In this document: positions 9,101 through 17,190 of the stretch, in pieces
Layout of the letters: every line of letters begins with the position of its first letter
Position numbering within the stretch: the stretch's first letter is position 1
Assembly: GCF_001311865.1 (NCBI RefSeq)
Contig: NZ_BBCD01000014.1
Span: 17,546 to 81,545 of the forward strand
Direction: 5' to 3'
Source: Piscibacillus salipiscarius JCM 13188
Lineage (GTDB): Bacteria > Bacillota > Bacilli > Bacillales > Alkalibacillaceae
Length of the DNA stretch: 64,000 nucleotides
Position numbers and translations under genes: made by a program
Notes under the pieces: model-generated
Told to the model about the DNA's origin: nothing
The model's database searches: none
Seen by the model: the letters and a program-made list of their open reading frames with translations, nothing else

Positions 9101-9631
9101 GTGGTGATTAAAACAATTATTTTAGCGATTGACCCAGCTTTAACAACAACAGGATATTCAATATTTCAAATTAAAAATAAAACTTATATACAATTAGAAT
9201 ACGGTCGGTTTAAATTAGACAATAATTTAAACTATTTTGACCGCATAATAACAGTTAAAGTGCAACTTGATAAACTACTCTCTAAATATAAAATAACCGA
9301 TGTTGTTATAGAAGACATTCATTACCAAGCAAGAAGTGGGATAAAAGTTTATAAAAAGTTGGCACAAATGCAGTTTTACTTATTGTATTACTTTTTTAAT
9401 TTACAGATTTGCACAAGTTTAGTTCAGGTTAATTCGTGGAGACATCTTGTTTGTAAATTTTATGGATTAGAAAATGCTAAAAAAAGTACATGGTACAAAT
9501 TTATTTGTAATGAAATGATAGTTACTGACATCGATAACAATACTGCAGATGCAATTGGAATTGGTATATGGAAATATATAAATTTAACTAACCTCAGTTT
9601 ATCGATAAATAAAGATATATTTGTCGATTAA
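9101..9631 (+). CDS. RuvC-like Holliday-junction resolvase (phage type)
   Basis: Intact 176-residue RNase-H-fold endonuclease. Catalytic acids are visible: Asp in LAIDPALTTTGYSIF (residue about 10), Glu in VVIEDIHYQ (about 70), and Asp pair in DNNTADAIGIGIW near residue 150. Length and motif spacing match RuvC and the RuvC-like resolvases of phages of Firmicutes. It probably starts at the GTG at 9101 or the next GTG; no strong Shine-Dalgarno is visible. Chromosomal ruvC normally sits with ruvA/B, so this copy is mobile-element borne. A structured RNA with its own promoter begins about 55 bases downstream. Confidence 0.85.
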   Translation: MVIKTIILAIDPALTTTGYSIFQIKNKTYIQLEYGRFKLDNNLNYFDRIITVKVQLDKLLSKYKITDVVIEDIHYQARSGIKVYKKLAQMQFYLLYYFFNLQICTSLVQVNSWRHLVCKFYGLENAKKSTWYKFICNEMIVTDIDNNTADAIGIGIWKYINLTNLSLSINKDIFVD

Positions 9632-9652
9632 ATAAAGTCGTTGTTTCAAAAT

Positions 9653-9680
9653 TTGACTTTATATAATCCTAATATATAAT
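9653..9680 (+). promoter_or_regulatory. Sigma-A-type promoter for the structured RNA
   Basis: TTGACT at 9653-9658 and TATAAT at 9675-9680 are separated by 16 bases, close to consensus. Transcription would start near 9687, inside an AT-rich leader, and no coding region of reasonable size follows for about 750 bases. Confidence 0.7.
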
Positions 9681-9686
9681 TCAATT

Positions 9687-10300
9687 ACATTATTAAATAC
9701 ATATAAAAAACTACCTCAACGTATGGCTGTACGGAGGTAGTTAAAAGGACTAAAATTTCATATTTAGATACGTAACTATACCATATAAATAATAAAATAC
9801 AAATTTTACGTATCGATGAGTCCTTTCCATTTTAACATCAGGGAAGGGCTTTTTTATATAAAACTACCGTACAAAAATAAGAGGTTGGTAGTAAGCCTCT
9901 TCCCGTTACTCGCCATAACGGAGATGTCGCACGTTAGAGGTGCATCTGCTTATATGGTGAGCAACAATTTAGATACACCATATAGGTCATAGAGTTGGCG
10001 ACTTCCCTGAAGCTCCAAATTTGGAGGTCAAACCGTCCCAGTGCCATTAGGCAGGGATAGTACTAGCAGTTAGAGGGATTTTCTTTCCTACTATGTGTGG
10101 TAAAGCTGGACCAGGGCACAATATGCTAGTATGCGTTTATAACGCTGCTATACGGATACATTCGACACACTGACGGCTCCGTCGGTCATTATAAAGTATA
10201 GAACTATCTCCCTTTCGTACATAAAGTCTATTTTTATGTGCGGAGGGGGGGATATACTAGCCGTTGCACTTCTCTTCCTAACTCACCGTTTGTCATTATT
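9687..10300 (+). ncRNA. Large structured non-coding RNA candidate (about 600 nt)
   Basis: No ORF of note, higher GC than its flanks, and dense complementarity. Perfect or near-perfect stems: 9711-9717/9734-9740 with inner 9720-9723/9730-9733; 9744-9751/9819-9826; 9903-9908/9916-9921 (7-nt loop); 9951-9959/9976-9984 (9 bp); 10013-10016/10023-10026; 10036-10039/10054-10057 enclosing 10042-10045/10050-10053; 10061-10067/10125-10131; 10133-10137/10141-10145; 10216-10225/10233-10242 extended by 10206-10213/10246-10253. Probable pseudoknots: 9863-9868/9887-9892 with 9879-9884/9896-9901; hairpin loop 9910-9915 with 9996-10001; loop 9961-9965 with 10263-10267. Size, ornateness and phage-like context recall ROOL and GOLLD RNAs, but I cannot confirm class membership from sequence alone. 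The 3' end is not defined by a clear terminator. Confidence 0.7.
9744..9856 (+). promoter_or_regulatory. Possible attenuator with mutually exclusive hairpins
   Basis: AAAGGACT (9744-9751) can pair with AGTCCTTT (9819-9826). The same CCTTTCC (9822-9828) can instead pair with GGGAAGG (9841-9847), making a hairpin followed by GC and T6 (9850-9855), a good intrinsic terminator. Bases 9822-9826 belong to both stems, so only one can form. This is the layout of an antiterminator/terminator switch early in the transcript. Confidence 0.5.
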
Positions 10301-10442
10301 TTAAAACCTAAAAGATTTACAATCATCTAAATATATATATAAACGATATACAGACTAATGAATATAAATGTTAGCATTATTGGCATCCAGCTGGAAATAA
10401 CTTATAATCTATAGTAACTCTTTTGAAGGGAGAGTAATAATA

Positions 10443-10655
10443 ATGTTTAACGAAATAGATATTATGTTGCTACTAAAGTTGCAAATATTATGTATATGTT
10501 TAATTTTATCCTTAATATCGATATATTATTTCCTCGCTGTAAATCTAATTAAGCAATCTCATCAATTTGCTAAAGAAAAAGGATTATTAAATGACCGATT
10601 AATTAAAAAATGGATTAAAGAGAATCGCTTTAATTTACAAGAACATATAGAGTAG
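10443..10655 (+). CDS. Small single-pass membrane protein
   Basis: A 70-residue ORF with a good Shine-Dalgarno (AAGGGAGAG, 9 bases before ATG). Residues 8-32 form one hydrophobic helix (LLLKLQILCICLILSLISIY); the rest is basic and ends with RFNLQEHIE, giving a cytoplasmic amphipathic tail. It follows the structured RNA and is closed by its own terminator. I recognise no family; small phage membrane proteins look like this. Confidence 0.5.
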   Translation: MFNEIDIMLLLKLQILCICLILSLISIYYFLAVNLIKQSHQFAKEKGLLNDRLIKKWIKENRFNLQEHIE

Positions 10656-10668
10656 TCACTAATAAGCG

Positions 10669-10706
10669 AAAATCGTTTAAACTTTAACGTTTTAAACGAT
10701 TTTTTA
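10669..10706 (+). terminator. Intrinsic terminator
   Basis: AAATCGTTTAAA pairs with TTTAAACGATTT around an 8-base loop, followed by a T-run. It is 14 bases after the stop of the small membrane protein. Confidence 0.85.
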
Positions 10707-11037
10707 TTTATAACAATTTTTATATCAAACACCACTTTTATTTGAAAGATGCTCATTTTTTTACAATATTATATTAATACTTATCATTTATAAAGCTTTA
10801 CGTGTATTCTTTATAATCAGTTCAATATTATATATTTTAGTACCAGCACTTAAGTACGTTACAACATTCAAAAACTATTAATCCTATTTAACATATAAAT
10901 TTTACATATAAGATATATCTCCTATAATAGATTTGTTATATACAATAAATTTGTTATATACAATAAATCCATTATAAATAATATATACCATCTAATGCAT
11001 ATACCTATTCCTTGTATTTTCAATTTAATGTAGAAGT
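10707..11037. other. AT-rich intergenic stretch with an 18-bp tandem repeat
   Basis: No gene is supported here. TTTGTTATATACAATAAA occurs twice in direct succession (10932-10949 and 10950-10967), each copy close to palindromic in its centre. The rest is A/T-rich with no clear promoter pair. Confidence 0.5.
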
Positions 11038-11252
11038 TTATTCACCTAAATCTTTGAGCGCATCAGTTAATATCACACAATTGTTCTCATCTTCATTATC
11101 AGTTATTGTAGTACTTCCTTTAATAAAACGAGTAGAATTCAATGATGCTCTGATTTTTTTAAAGTATTCTTCTGCCTCTTGGCGAGTATAAAATACCTCA
11201 GTTGAATATTCGGTAAAATCTCCCCAAACTTCTACAATAAGTTTTTTTCCAT
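11038..11252 (-). CDS. Small hypothetical protein
   Basis: About 72 residues if ATG 11252 is used; it stands behind AGAGGTGTAACAA. Frame from this ATG is lost in an A7 run (11242-11248) unless one base is added, giving MEKKLIVEVWGDFTEYSTEVF and so on. An open but unsupported frame continues upstream to 11280. The sequence has an alpha/beta look, with TRQEAEEYFKKIRASL as a helix, as in small phage proteins. Function is unknown. Confidence 0.45.
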
Positions 11253-11402
11253 TTGTTACACCTCTTGTTTGTGATTTCATCTGTCATTTTAGCTAATATA
11301 ATTTGTTTTTTATTCTACCTATTAAATATATTATTTGATTTTACAAATATAATGCTACCAGCTAGAATAGGTCCATTCAATCAAAATGATGAGGTGATAA
11401 AA

Positions 11403-11716
11403 ATGGAATTCAATGAACTTCAATACAAACGTTGTGCATTCTATGTAAGGTATTACAATGATAAAATGAAAACTAATCAACTACTAAGCCTAATGGAATT
11501 TTGTCACGAATACGGGATTCTACTAGGGTATTCCGCATATTTCGAAGATATATGAATGACGAATATACTGAACGTAAAAACTTCTCTCAACTCATCAAAA
11601 TAGCTAAGTTAGGTGAAATAGAAGTAATTGTCGTGCATAGCAGTCACTTTATTGATTTGGATTACAACCAGTTCTGCTCCCTAAAAATGAATTACATCAG
11701 AATAATGTTCAATTAA
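11403..11716 (+). CDS. Degenerate serine-recombinase-like N-terminal domain, frameshifted
   Basis: Starts at ATG 11403 behind GAGGTGATAAAA. Joining two frames near 11550 gives about 104 residues that follow the resolvase domain layout: FYVRYYNDKMKTNQLLSLMEFC, then YSAYFEDIYMNDEYTERKNFSQLIKIAKLGEIEVIVVHSS (shown here in parts: the DEY, the F-x-x-L-I and the E-V-I-V-V strand). In active enzymes the first strand reads YxRVS, with Ser as nucleophile, and the later strand leads into DLSRFGR. Here Ser is replaced (YVRYYN) and the arginine is missing (SSHFIDL). No DNA-binding or recombinase domain follows. It is likely catalytically dead: a remnant or a domesticated protein. Confidence 0.4.
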
Positions 11717-11803
11717 TTACTTTAAGTGATATATCATAAAGGTCTGACAAATAATTAGGTGTTTTTTAATATTCTCTAAAATACCTTTATATTGTTTATA
11801 TTA

Positions 11804-11846
11804 GACCCCTGAATAATAACTTTCCTATTATTCAAGGGTTTTTAAA
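11804..11846 (+). terminator. Intrinsic terminator
   Basis: CCCTGAATAATA pairs with TATTATTCAAGGG (one bulge) around ACTTTCC, followed by T5. It is oriented to end plus-strand transcription from the gene ending at 11716. Confidence 0.85.
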
Positions 11847-11952
11847 AAAATTATAATCAAATCCCTATTTGGGCACTTTCATAATATTATCGTTGTAGCT
11901 TGATGTAGCTAGTCAAATATTAAAAGTTTTTTTGTAGTGACATTCAATGTTT

Positions 11953-12957
11953 TTAAGGATTAACAATAAAACTATCCTCTGAAAATGTAATTTCTGACTC
12001 GTTTTTTCAATTTCATTCTCTATTTTAACAACCTTATTTCTCGACATCTGATTACTAATAATTTTAATTTCTACAACATTTCGACCGTCTATAATATATT
12101 CTGATAAATCCAATGAATGGGTGTATTGATTTCTAGATTTTTTTATGTAGAACTTATAATTATCTGTTTTTGTATCATCATATACCTCAATTACATTTCT
12201 ATTAAAGTCATTATTATCTATCTAATAACATTTGGCGATATATTTTCTTTATCATTAACAATATTAATTGTAGCTTCTATATTCTCCATGTTTTGCACAA
12301 TTAATTCCAAAGCTATATTTTCATTGTTATCTTTAAAATTAACCTCAACAAAACTGATTTTGATTGAATGAAACTAATGTTATACAGATACCTACAAATA
12401 GTGCCAGAAAACTTATATATATTAGAGAACCATAGGGTGCTATAGTTTCTTCAATTTTTTCAGCTTTTGATACAACTTTTTTTTTTAATTTCTCTTTTTT
12501 GACAAAGAATAAAATAATAAAAAATATTAAGGCTAATAAAGCGCCAAGTATAAAATACCCTAATAAATTGGGGTCATTAAACAATTCAAAAATACCAAAC
12601 AGTAGTGCTACTCCAAGTATTGCATAAGCACACTTTTTAATAGTTTTAAAGATATCATTAAATTTAATATCTGCGCTCTTATAAATTGTTTGTTTTTCTT
12701 CCTCACTTTCAAACATTTGAAAAGTTTTAAGCTCTGCATAAATGTAAAGGATTACCTTTATTATTATTGTTAATATTACTGTAAATGATATCACAGATAT
12801 TATATTCTCTATACTAATAAAAGATTGGGTATATGCACTTGAAGAAAAAATATTAACCCATGATTTAAAAACATTTTTTTAGTAAAAACCAGGTTCCACC
12901 AAACATTGTTAATGTTACAATTAACCTAGTTGTTCTATCTACTTTATTATTCTCCAT
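11953..12957 (-). CDS. Membrane protein, third gene of the nuclease-HEPN operon, frameshifted
   Basis: Unrecognised protein of about 335 residues when frames are joined (breaks near 12860, 12360, 12220 and 11990). ATG 12957 has AGGTG upstream. It has four hydrophobic helices: after RTTRLIVTLTMFGGTWFLL, then ISFTVILTIIIKVILYIYAEL, then the pair CAYAILGVALLFGIFEL and YFILGALLALIFFIILFFV, plus LIYISFLALFVGICITLVSF. A soluble C-terminal half follows, with beta-rich character (SFVEVNFKDNNENIALELIVQ in parts, NRNVIEVYDDTKTDNYKFYI). It begins 34 bases after the HEPN gene stop, so it is probably co-transcribed. A membrane effector or anchor is one possibility; function is unknown. Confidence 0.5.
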
Positions 12958-12991
12958 TTTATAAAACACCTTTTTATTTATTGTTAAGTTG

Positions 12992-14333
12992 TTATTTATT
13001 AGAATTTATATCGCTAAATTTCAAATTTTCATATTTACTGTAATTGAATTTTTTACCTAATTTTTTATCTGCGTACCTCTTAATTTTAGTATTGTCACTT
13101 TCTGCAGCACTTCTATTAAAAAGTTGGTTATTATAATTTATTCCACTTAATAGTTCAATAATATTTCCTCTTGAAAATTTGTCCAAATAAGGTTCTATAC
13201 ATCTCATAAATGTAATATCTGCTTCATCAAATGAACCACTATAACAATGATGTTCTATAATAAAGTCAAAAAATTCCTCGGAACAGTTGTGACTATTAGA
13301 AAGTTCTTCTAAAAACTTTATTTGAGGAGGAGTTATTAAATATTCCAACCTATATGGCGAGTAATCATATCGTTCTTTGTGTAGTGCAATTGATAATTCT
13401 TTAAAATGTTCTACTGGATTATCATATAAAAATGACTCTTAATTTGGAATGAGTATTTAGTTTTTACTTTTCCTTTATAAGTTGCTTTGAATGGTCTTCC
13501 AGCAAATTAAAAACTCCATCATATGTTGCAAGAAAATCTATCATTTTTCTATATTGATATTATTTCTTGAAATTTGGCTGAAGTAAGAAGTATTTTCTTT
13601 AATTATCTGAAATAAATTCACTCTATTCCGCTTAAACATAATTGTCAAAACTCTGTAATTGATAACTCTATTGTTCTTAAATTGTTCTCCATCATCATCT
13701 TCTTTTCTAAATACAAACTTCCATAATGCTTTGAATACTTTCTCCTCTAAATTTTTATTAAAGTATTTAAAATATTTTGTATCAAGATATTTTTCAAGAT
13801 TATCATCTTCTTTTTTGGGAAAATATTCTTGATTTTCCGCAATATCTTCCATAAAGAAGTCAAATACATCTTTTGAAAAGATTGGTGATTTAACTAACAA
13901 ACCTTCAAGCATATTACGAATGTGACTCCTTGCATTTTCCTTAGTTGGCATAAATAAAATATCAAGTTCATTAAGTACAGGGTGAGCAGATAAATGACGA
14001 TGTTGTTTCAGATGTCTGATATTTTCATTAACTACATTATCTAATAAATTTGTTTTCTCAAATACTAAGTTAATCAACTTTTGTTCCCAATCAGGGGAAG
14101 TTGAAGACTTTCGTTGTTCCTCCCTAATGATTTCAAGTATTTCTTCAGCAGTATCGTCTTCGTACTTCTCATAAAGTTCTTTAAGTTTATAAACTAAATC
14201 ACATACAACAACAGAATATAACATTACAACTGCTGAACGATAATTACCAGTTGTATATGAGTCGAGGACCTCTTCAAAGTATTCTTTTGTTTTTGTGATA
14301 GATATTTTCGAACATTAACTCTATTGAAGACAT
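12992..14333 (-). CDS. HEPN-domain protein, probable RNase effector, frameshifted
   Basis: About 447 residues after joining frames (breaks near 14300, 13545, 13430). ATG 14333 follows GAAAGG. The N-terminal helical region (TKEYFEEVLDSYTTGNYRS, VVMLYSVVVCDLVYKLKEL) leads to two overlapping R-x4-H motifs, RHLKQH and RHLSAH, near residue 110. R-x4-6-H is the catalytic signature of HEPN ribonucleases. The C-terminal half contains helices and YNNQLFNRSAAESDNTKIKRY. It lies 26 bases downstream of a PD-(D/E)xK nuclease gene and is probably translated from the same mRNA. HEPN proteins often act in abortive infection or toxin systems; that role is inferred. Confidence 0.6.
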
Positions 14334-14359
14334 ATTAGACAATCCTTTCTTTAACTCAC

Positions 14360-15355
14360 TTAATCTCTATTATATAATTCTCCTGTTCTTATTTTTTCAA
14401 TCAATTCCTTTGTATGTTCATTATCTGCCCAAATTGATGAATGGAGGCTTCCATAATTACCTTTAAAATAATCTGCTAATTGCATCATTATCTTCTGTAT
14501 TGTCTGCTCATTTAATAGATTAGCAACTTTAATATATTCAATCTCTCCAAATCTAGCTTTATAATATGCAATTTTTTATGTTCATATGTTGATAGTTATA
14601 ATCGATATCGGACATAGTTTCTATTGCAAGTTCATTCAAGAAAATAACCCAATAACTGTAAGTTATCTAATTGATTAAATTCATTATATTTGGTTGTTTT
14701 GAAATCATATAAGGTATCGTCAATAAATACATCAGCATCTGCACCATTCACCAACAATGAAGCAGCACCAAATTTCGGGTTAAATACAACTTTACTTCTT
14801 TTTTATTATTTCAGGCACGATGAAATTCTTCTCAAAAACATTTAATAGACCGTCTAGTTCATTCAACACATTTTAGTTGCTGGTTGAAACATGATGTAAT
14901 TTACATCGATTTTTCTTCTCTTACTCTACTTCTTGAGAATTGTTCTAACTTAGCTAAATGAACCGCTGAGTCATAAATGGTATTTATAGAAACTGATTCG
15001 CTTTTCAAATACTCTAATACAGGATTAACTATTTTAAATATTCATCGTCATCTAATTCTCTATATCTTTTCAACTTGTCAAATCCTTTTAGAGCAACGAG
15101 GTCATAAACTGCATCATTTTTATTTATAAATTTACTAATTCTAAAGCGAGCAAGGTAATCGAATGCAGTACCCACCAAACCTGAGTCATATGTATTATTC
15201 AATTCATTTACTACAAAATAATTATAATTTCTTGAGAACGGTTCCAAACCGCTCTGTGTAAAGAAATCCTGCTTAGAAGGTGCAACCGATAATAAAATGT
15301 TTTTAAAGTGTTTATCTTTTTGATTCTTCGCATTAAGTTTGCTCGTTAATGACAT
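14360..15355 (-). CDS. PD-(D/E)xK nuclease, first gene of a three-gene module, frameshifted
   Basis: About 332 residues over several frames (breaks near 15035, 14900, 14800, 14640 and 14575). The nuclease core is clear near 14690-14770: NPKFGAASLLVNGADADVFI, then DTLYDFKTTK, giving the D-x(n)-(D)-x-K dyad, followed by NLQLLGYFLE, which fits the QxxxY motif of RecB-type nucleases. The N-terminal part (residues 1-108, the longest open piece) includes FFTQSGLEPFSRNYNYFVVNEL and a helical segment. It starts at ATG 15355 behind CGAGGAGATG, after a long leader. With the HEPN and membrane genes downstream it forms an operon that resembles a defence module. Its target is unknown. Confidence 0.6.
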
Positions 15356-15762
15356 GAAAACATCTCCTCGCTAGGTCATTGCTAAAGTCACTTATCATTA
15401 TAGTACCATATTCTCATATTAATCCATCTATGGAAACAAAAGAAAAATCATAAAGGTTAAGTGCAAATTTGAGTTCCGTTACTTAAATTTCTTGTTATAA
15501 TAATAGCAGTTTAATCATTTGTGCATTTTATATTTATAATAAATAATCCAATAGTATCATAACTATAAAATCACATTCATCCCATTTTAATATAGGAGAT
15601 TCATCCGTTTGACAATTACTAGTGGTATGATTCATCGAAATTATTTACTCCCACTTAAATGTCATAACTCCCTCTTAGAATAATCATTACTTTTCTAATA
15701 CTTCTATGAATATTAAAAAAATATATTATTAAAGTTACAATTAAAGAATGAGGTGAAATTCA
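15356..15762. other. Intergenic region, divergent promoters
   Basis: About 400 bases without an ORF. It must hold the promoter of the leftward nuclease operon and of the rightward gene at 15763. No repeat or strong hairpin stands out; TTGTTATAATAATAG near 15493-15507 is a possible -10 region. Confidence 0.4.
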
Positions 15763-15990
15763 TTGAGAAAAGCTGAGCTTGGAAAATTATTAAAAGATAT
15801 GTATAACTCTGCTCCTCCAAAAGAACAAGTGACATTTATTCATCTATTTGGAATTAAATATGGAACCGAAATCTTACGAAATGATTATAATATCGCTGAA
15901 ATTGTTAGCATTTCAGGAATTAGTGAATCTTACAAGACAGAAGTGAGAAAAGGTGTTAATCTATCAAAATACGTTAATATAATGAAATAA
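15763..15990 (+). CDS. Small HTH-like protein
   Basis: Intact 75-residue protein, TTG start behind AATGAGGTGAAATTCA. The sequence MRKAELGKLLKDMYNSAPPKEQVTFIHLFG (given in part) followed by IKYGTEILRN, IAEIVSISGISESYKTEVRKGVNLSKYV matches a widespread small HTH-like family in which the C-terminal helices (EIVSISGIS, YKTEVRKG) form the helix-turn-helix. Members are commonly found beside restriction and other defence genes and are thought to bind DNA. It lies at the right end of the island, next to the tRNA-type junction. Confidence 0.6.
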   Translation: MRKAELGKLLKDMYNSAPPKEQVTFIHLFGIKYGTEILRNDYNIAEIVSISGISESYKTEVRKGVNLSKYVNIMK

Positions 15991-16053
15991 TATAAACTAA
16001 CTCTCTAAATCTTTATTTCTGTGAAACAAATAAAGTAAGTTGCTCAACATTAG

Positions 16054-16104
16054 AATAAGTTGTCGGCATTTTGTCGGCAAAAAGGGAACAAGCAGAAAAA
16101 CTAA
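16054..16104 (+). pseudogene. Possible remnant of an integrase C-terminus
   Basis: Seventeen codons read NKLSAFCRQKGNKQKN and stop; tails with LSxFCRQ are common at the C-terminus of tRNA-targeting phage integrases. An in-frame stop lies directly upstream, so only the tail remains. It sits about 130 bases before the tRNA 3' fragment, the normal place for an integrase gene. Confidence 0.35.
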
Positions 16105-16231
16105 AAGTGATTAAGAGGGAAATAGTACATTTACAAACACTTAAGAACGCTGATTTAAAGAGGTTTTTGGTCACTATAAATTACATCGGGTGAAAAGAGG
16201 TTGAACAATACCTCTTAATTGACAGGGTGGA

Positions 16232-16260
16232 GGTCGGTGGTTCGAGCCCACTCGGAGTCA
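16232..16260 (+). mobile_element. Attachment site: 3' half of a tRNA gene (tRNA-Lys-like), right end of island
   Basis: T-arm GGTGG-TTCGAGC-CCACT (16236-16252), acceptor strand CGGAGTC (16253-16259) and discriminator A (16260). No matching 5' half (expected GACTCCG) precedes it: the upstream bases do not give a proper anticodon or D arm. An acceptor of the GACTC type suggests tRNA-Lys, and CTCTTAA at 16212-16218 is like a Lys(CTT) anticodon loop but is misplaced. This is what remains at one end after integration into a tRNA 3' end. The intact tRNA would lie at the other end of the island, left of this window. Confidence 0.65.
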
Positions 16261-16275
16261 TAGGGTGCCAACCCC

Positions 16276-16312
16276 AAAGACCCCTTTCGTCGCAAGGCCT
16301 GAGGGGTCTTTT
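16276..16312 (+). terminator. Terminator downstream of the tRNA fragment
   Basis: AAAGACCCC pairs with GGGGTCTTTT around an 18-base loop. It probably was the native terminator of the tRNA gene and marks the start of the original chromosome. Confidence 0.85.
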
Positions 16313-16406
16313 CATTTTATATACTATATAATAATGATTAAAATAAGTATGCAATTGATGACCATTTAAAAAAGAACCAATTATAATACTCTATGTTTCC
16401 ATTTCA

Positions 16407-16982
16407 TCAGTTATGAATCTTATCAATTATTTTTATTTCCCCTGTTAACAGATATTCCCATAACGGTTTAAAACCAAATTTTGAATTTAATTCTTTATAT
16501 GTTTCACCTGACCAGTAAATATTAGCAAGTAGGGAAAACATTAAATATGATTGCTGAATACCTAACAAGTTCATATCTGCTCTAAAGTATTGGCTACTTT
16601 GCACAAGGTATATTGTTCCTCCACTAATATTAAGCTTAGATTTCATCCTTTCTATATCATCAAGTGTTGAAAATCCAAAAAACGACTGAAACCTGGATGG
16701 CTTGTCTTGAAAATTACTTCTGCGTACATATTCAAAGAACCATTCAGTCTGTGCATTATTACCTTGAAGAGCATTAATATATTGTAGTCCATGTTTACTA
16801 ATACCCTCTTTAAATAATTCTTTAATGTGATTTGAGATCTCTTTAGAATTCGAATTAACATATATAGGATTTAGTGATATTTCTTTACCAATTTCTAAAC
16901 TTCCAATTCTATCTAGATGGTAAAATTGTCTAGAATTTTTAATCTCTTCATCAGTTGATTGTATATTACCAAATTCGCTCAT
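16407..16982 (-). CDS. Hypothetical protein, DUF2441-like
   Basis: Intact 191-residue protein without membrane segments. The N-terminal FYHLDRIGSLEIGKEISL resembles the start of DUF2441 proteins, whose function is not established. Further motifs are SEWFFE-like EWFFEYVRRSNFQDKPSRFQSFFGF (given in part) and GGTIYLVQSSQYFRADMNLL. The pattern of a Tyr-His at the start and Ser-Arg-Phe-Gln-Ser in the middle has some similarity to ADP-ribosyltransferase-fold proteins, but I cannot show this. It is isolated, immediately right of the island end. Confidence 0.45.
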   Translation of the reverse strand: MSEFGNIQSTDEEIKNSRQFYHLDRIGSLEIGKEISLNPIYVNSNSKEISNHIKELFKEGISKHGLQYINALQGNNAQTEWFFEYVRRSNFQDKPSRFQSFFGFSTLDDIERMKSKLNISGGTIYLVQSSQYFRADMNLLGIQQSYLMFSLLANIYWSGETYKELNSKFGFKPLWEYLLTGEIKIIDKIHN

Positions 16983-17190
16983 AATACCCCCCCCTAATCA
17001 TTTTTTCGACAAATAGTAACTTTTTTCCTCTATATAAGGATAAGGGGTTAGTGGATGATATAGAAAAGTTAAAATAACTCAGGATAAGAAGGGTAAAACA
17101 CGATTATTAACTGCATAGATTAATCTCAAAAATAATAAGGATAGCGTATAAGCTATCCTCTAATTAATGCGGATAATATTGGAGCTCCAT

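Noticed and set aside
9744..9856. T-box or known amino-acid riboswitch
   Set aside because: The leader lacks a T-box sequence (no conserved TGGNACCGCG-like element) and is not followed by an amino-acid or tRNA-synthetase gene, so I keep only a generic attenuator call.
16201..16260. Complete tRNA gene
   Set aside because: There is no D-arm or pairing 5' acceptor strand (GACTCCG) at the right distance, so only a 3' fragment is supported.
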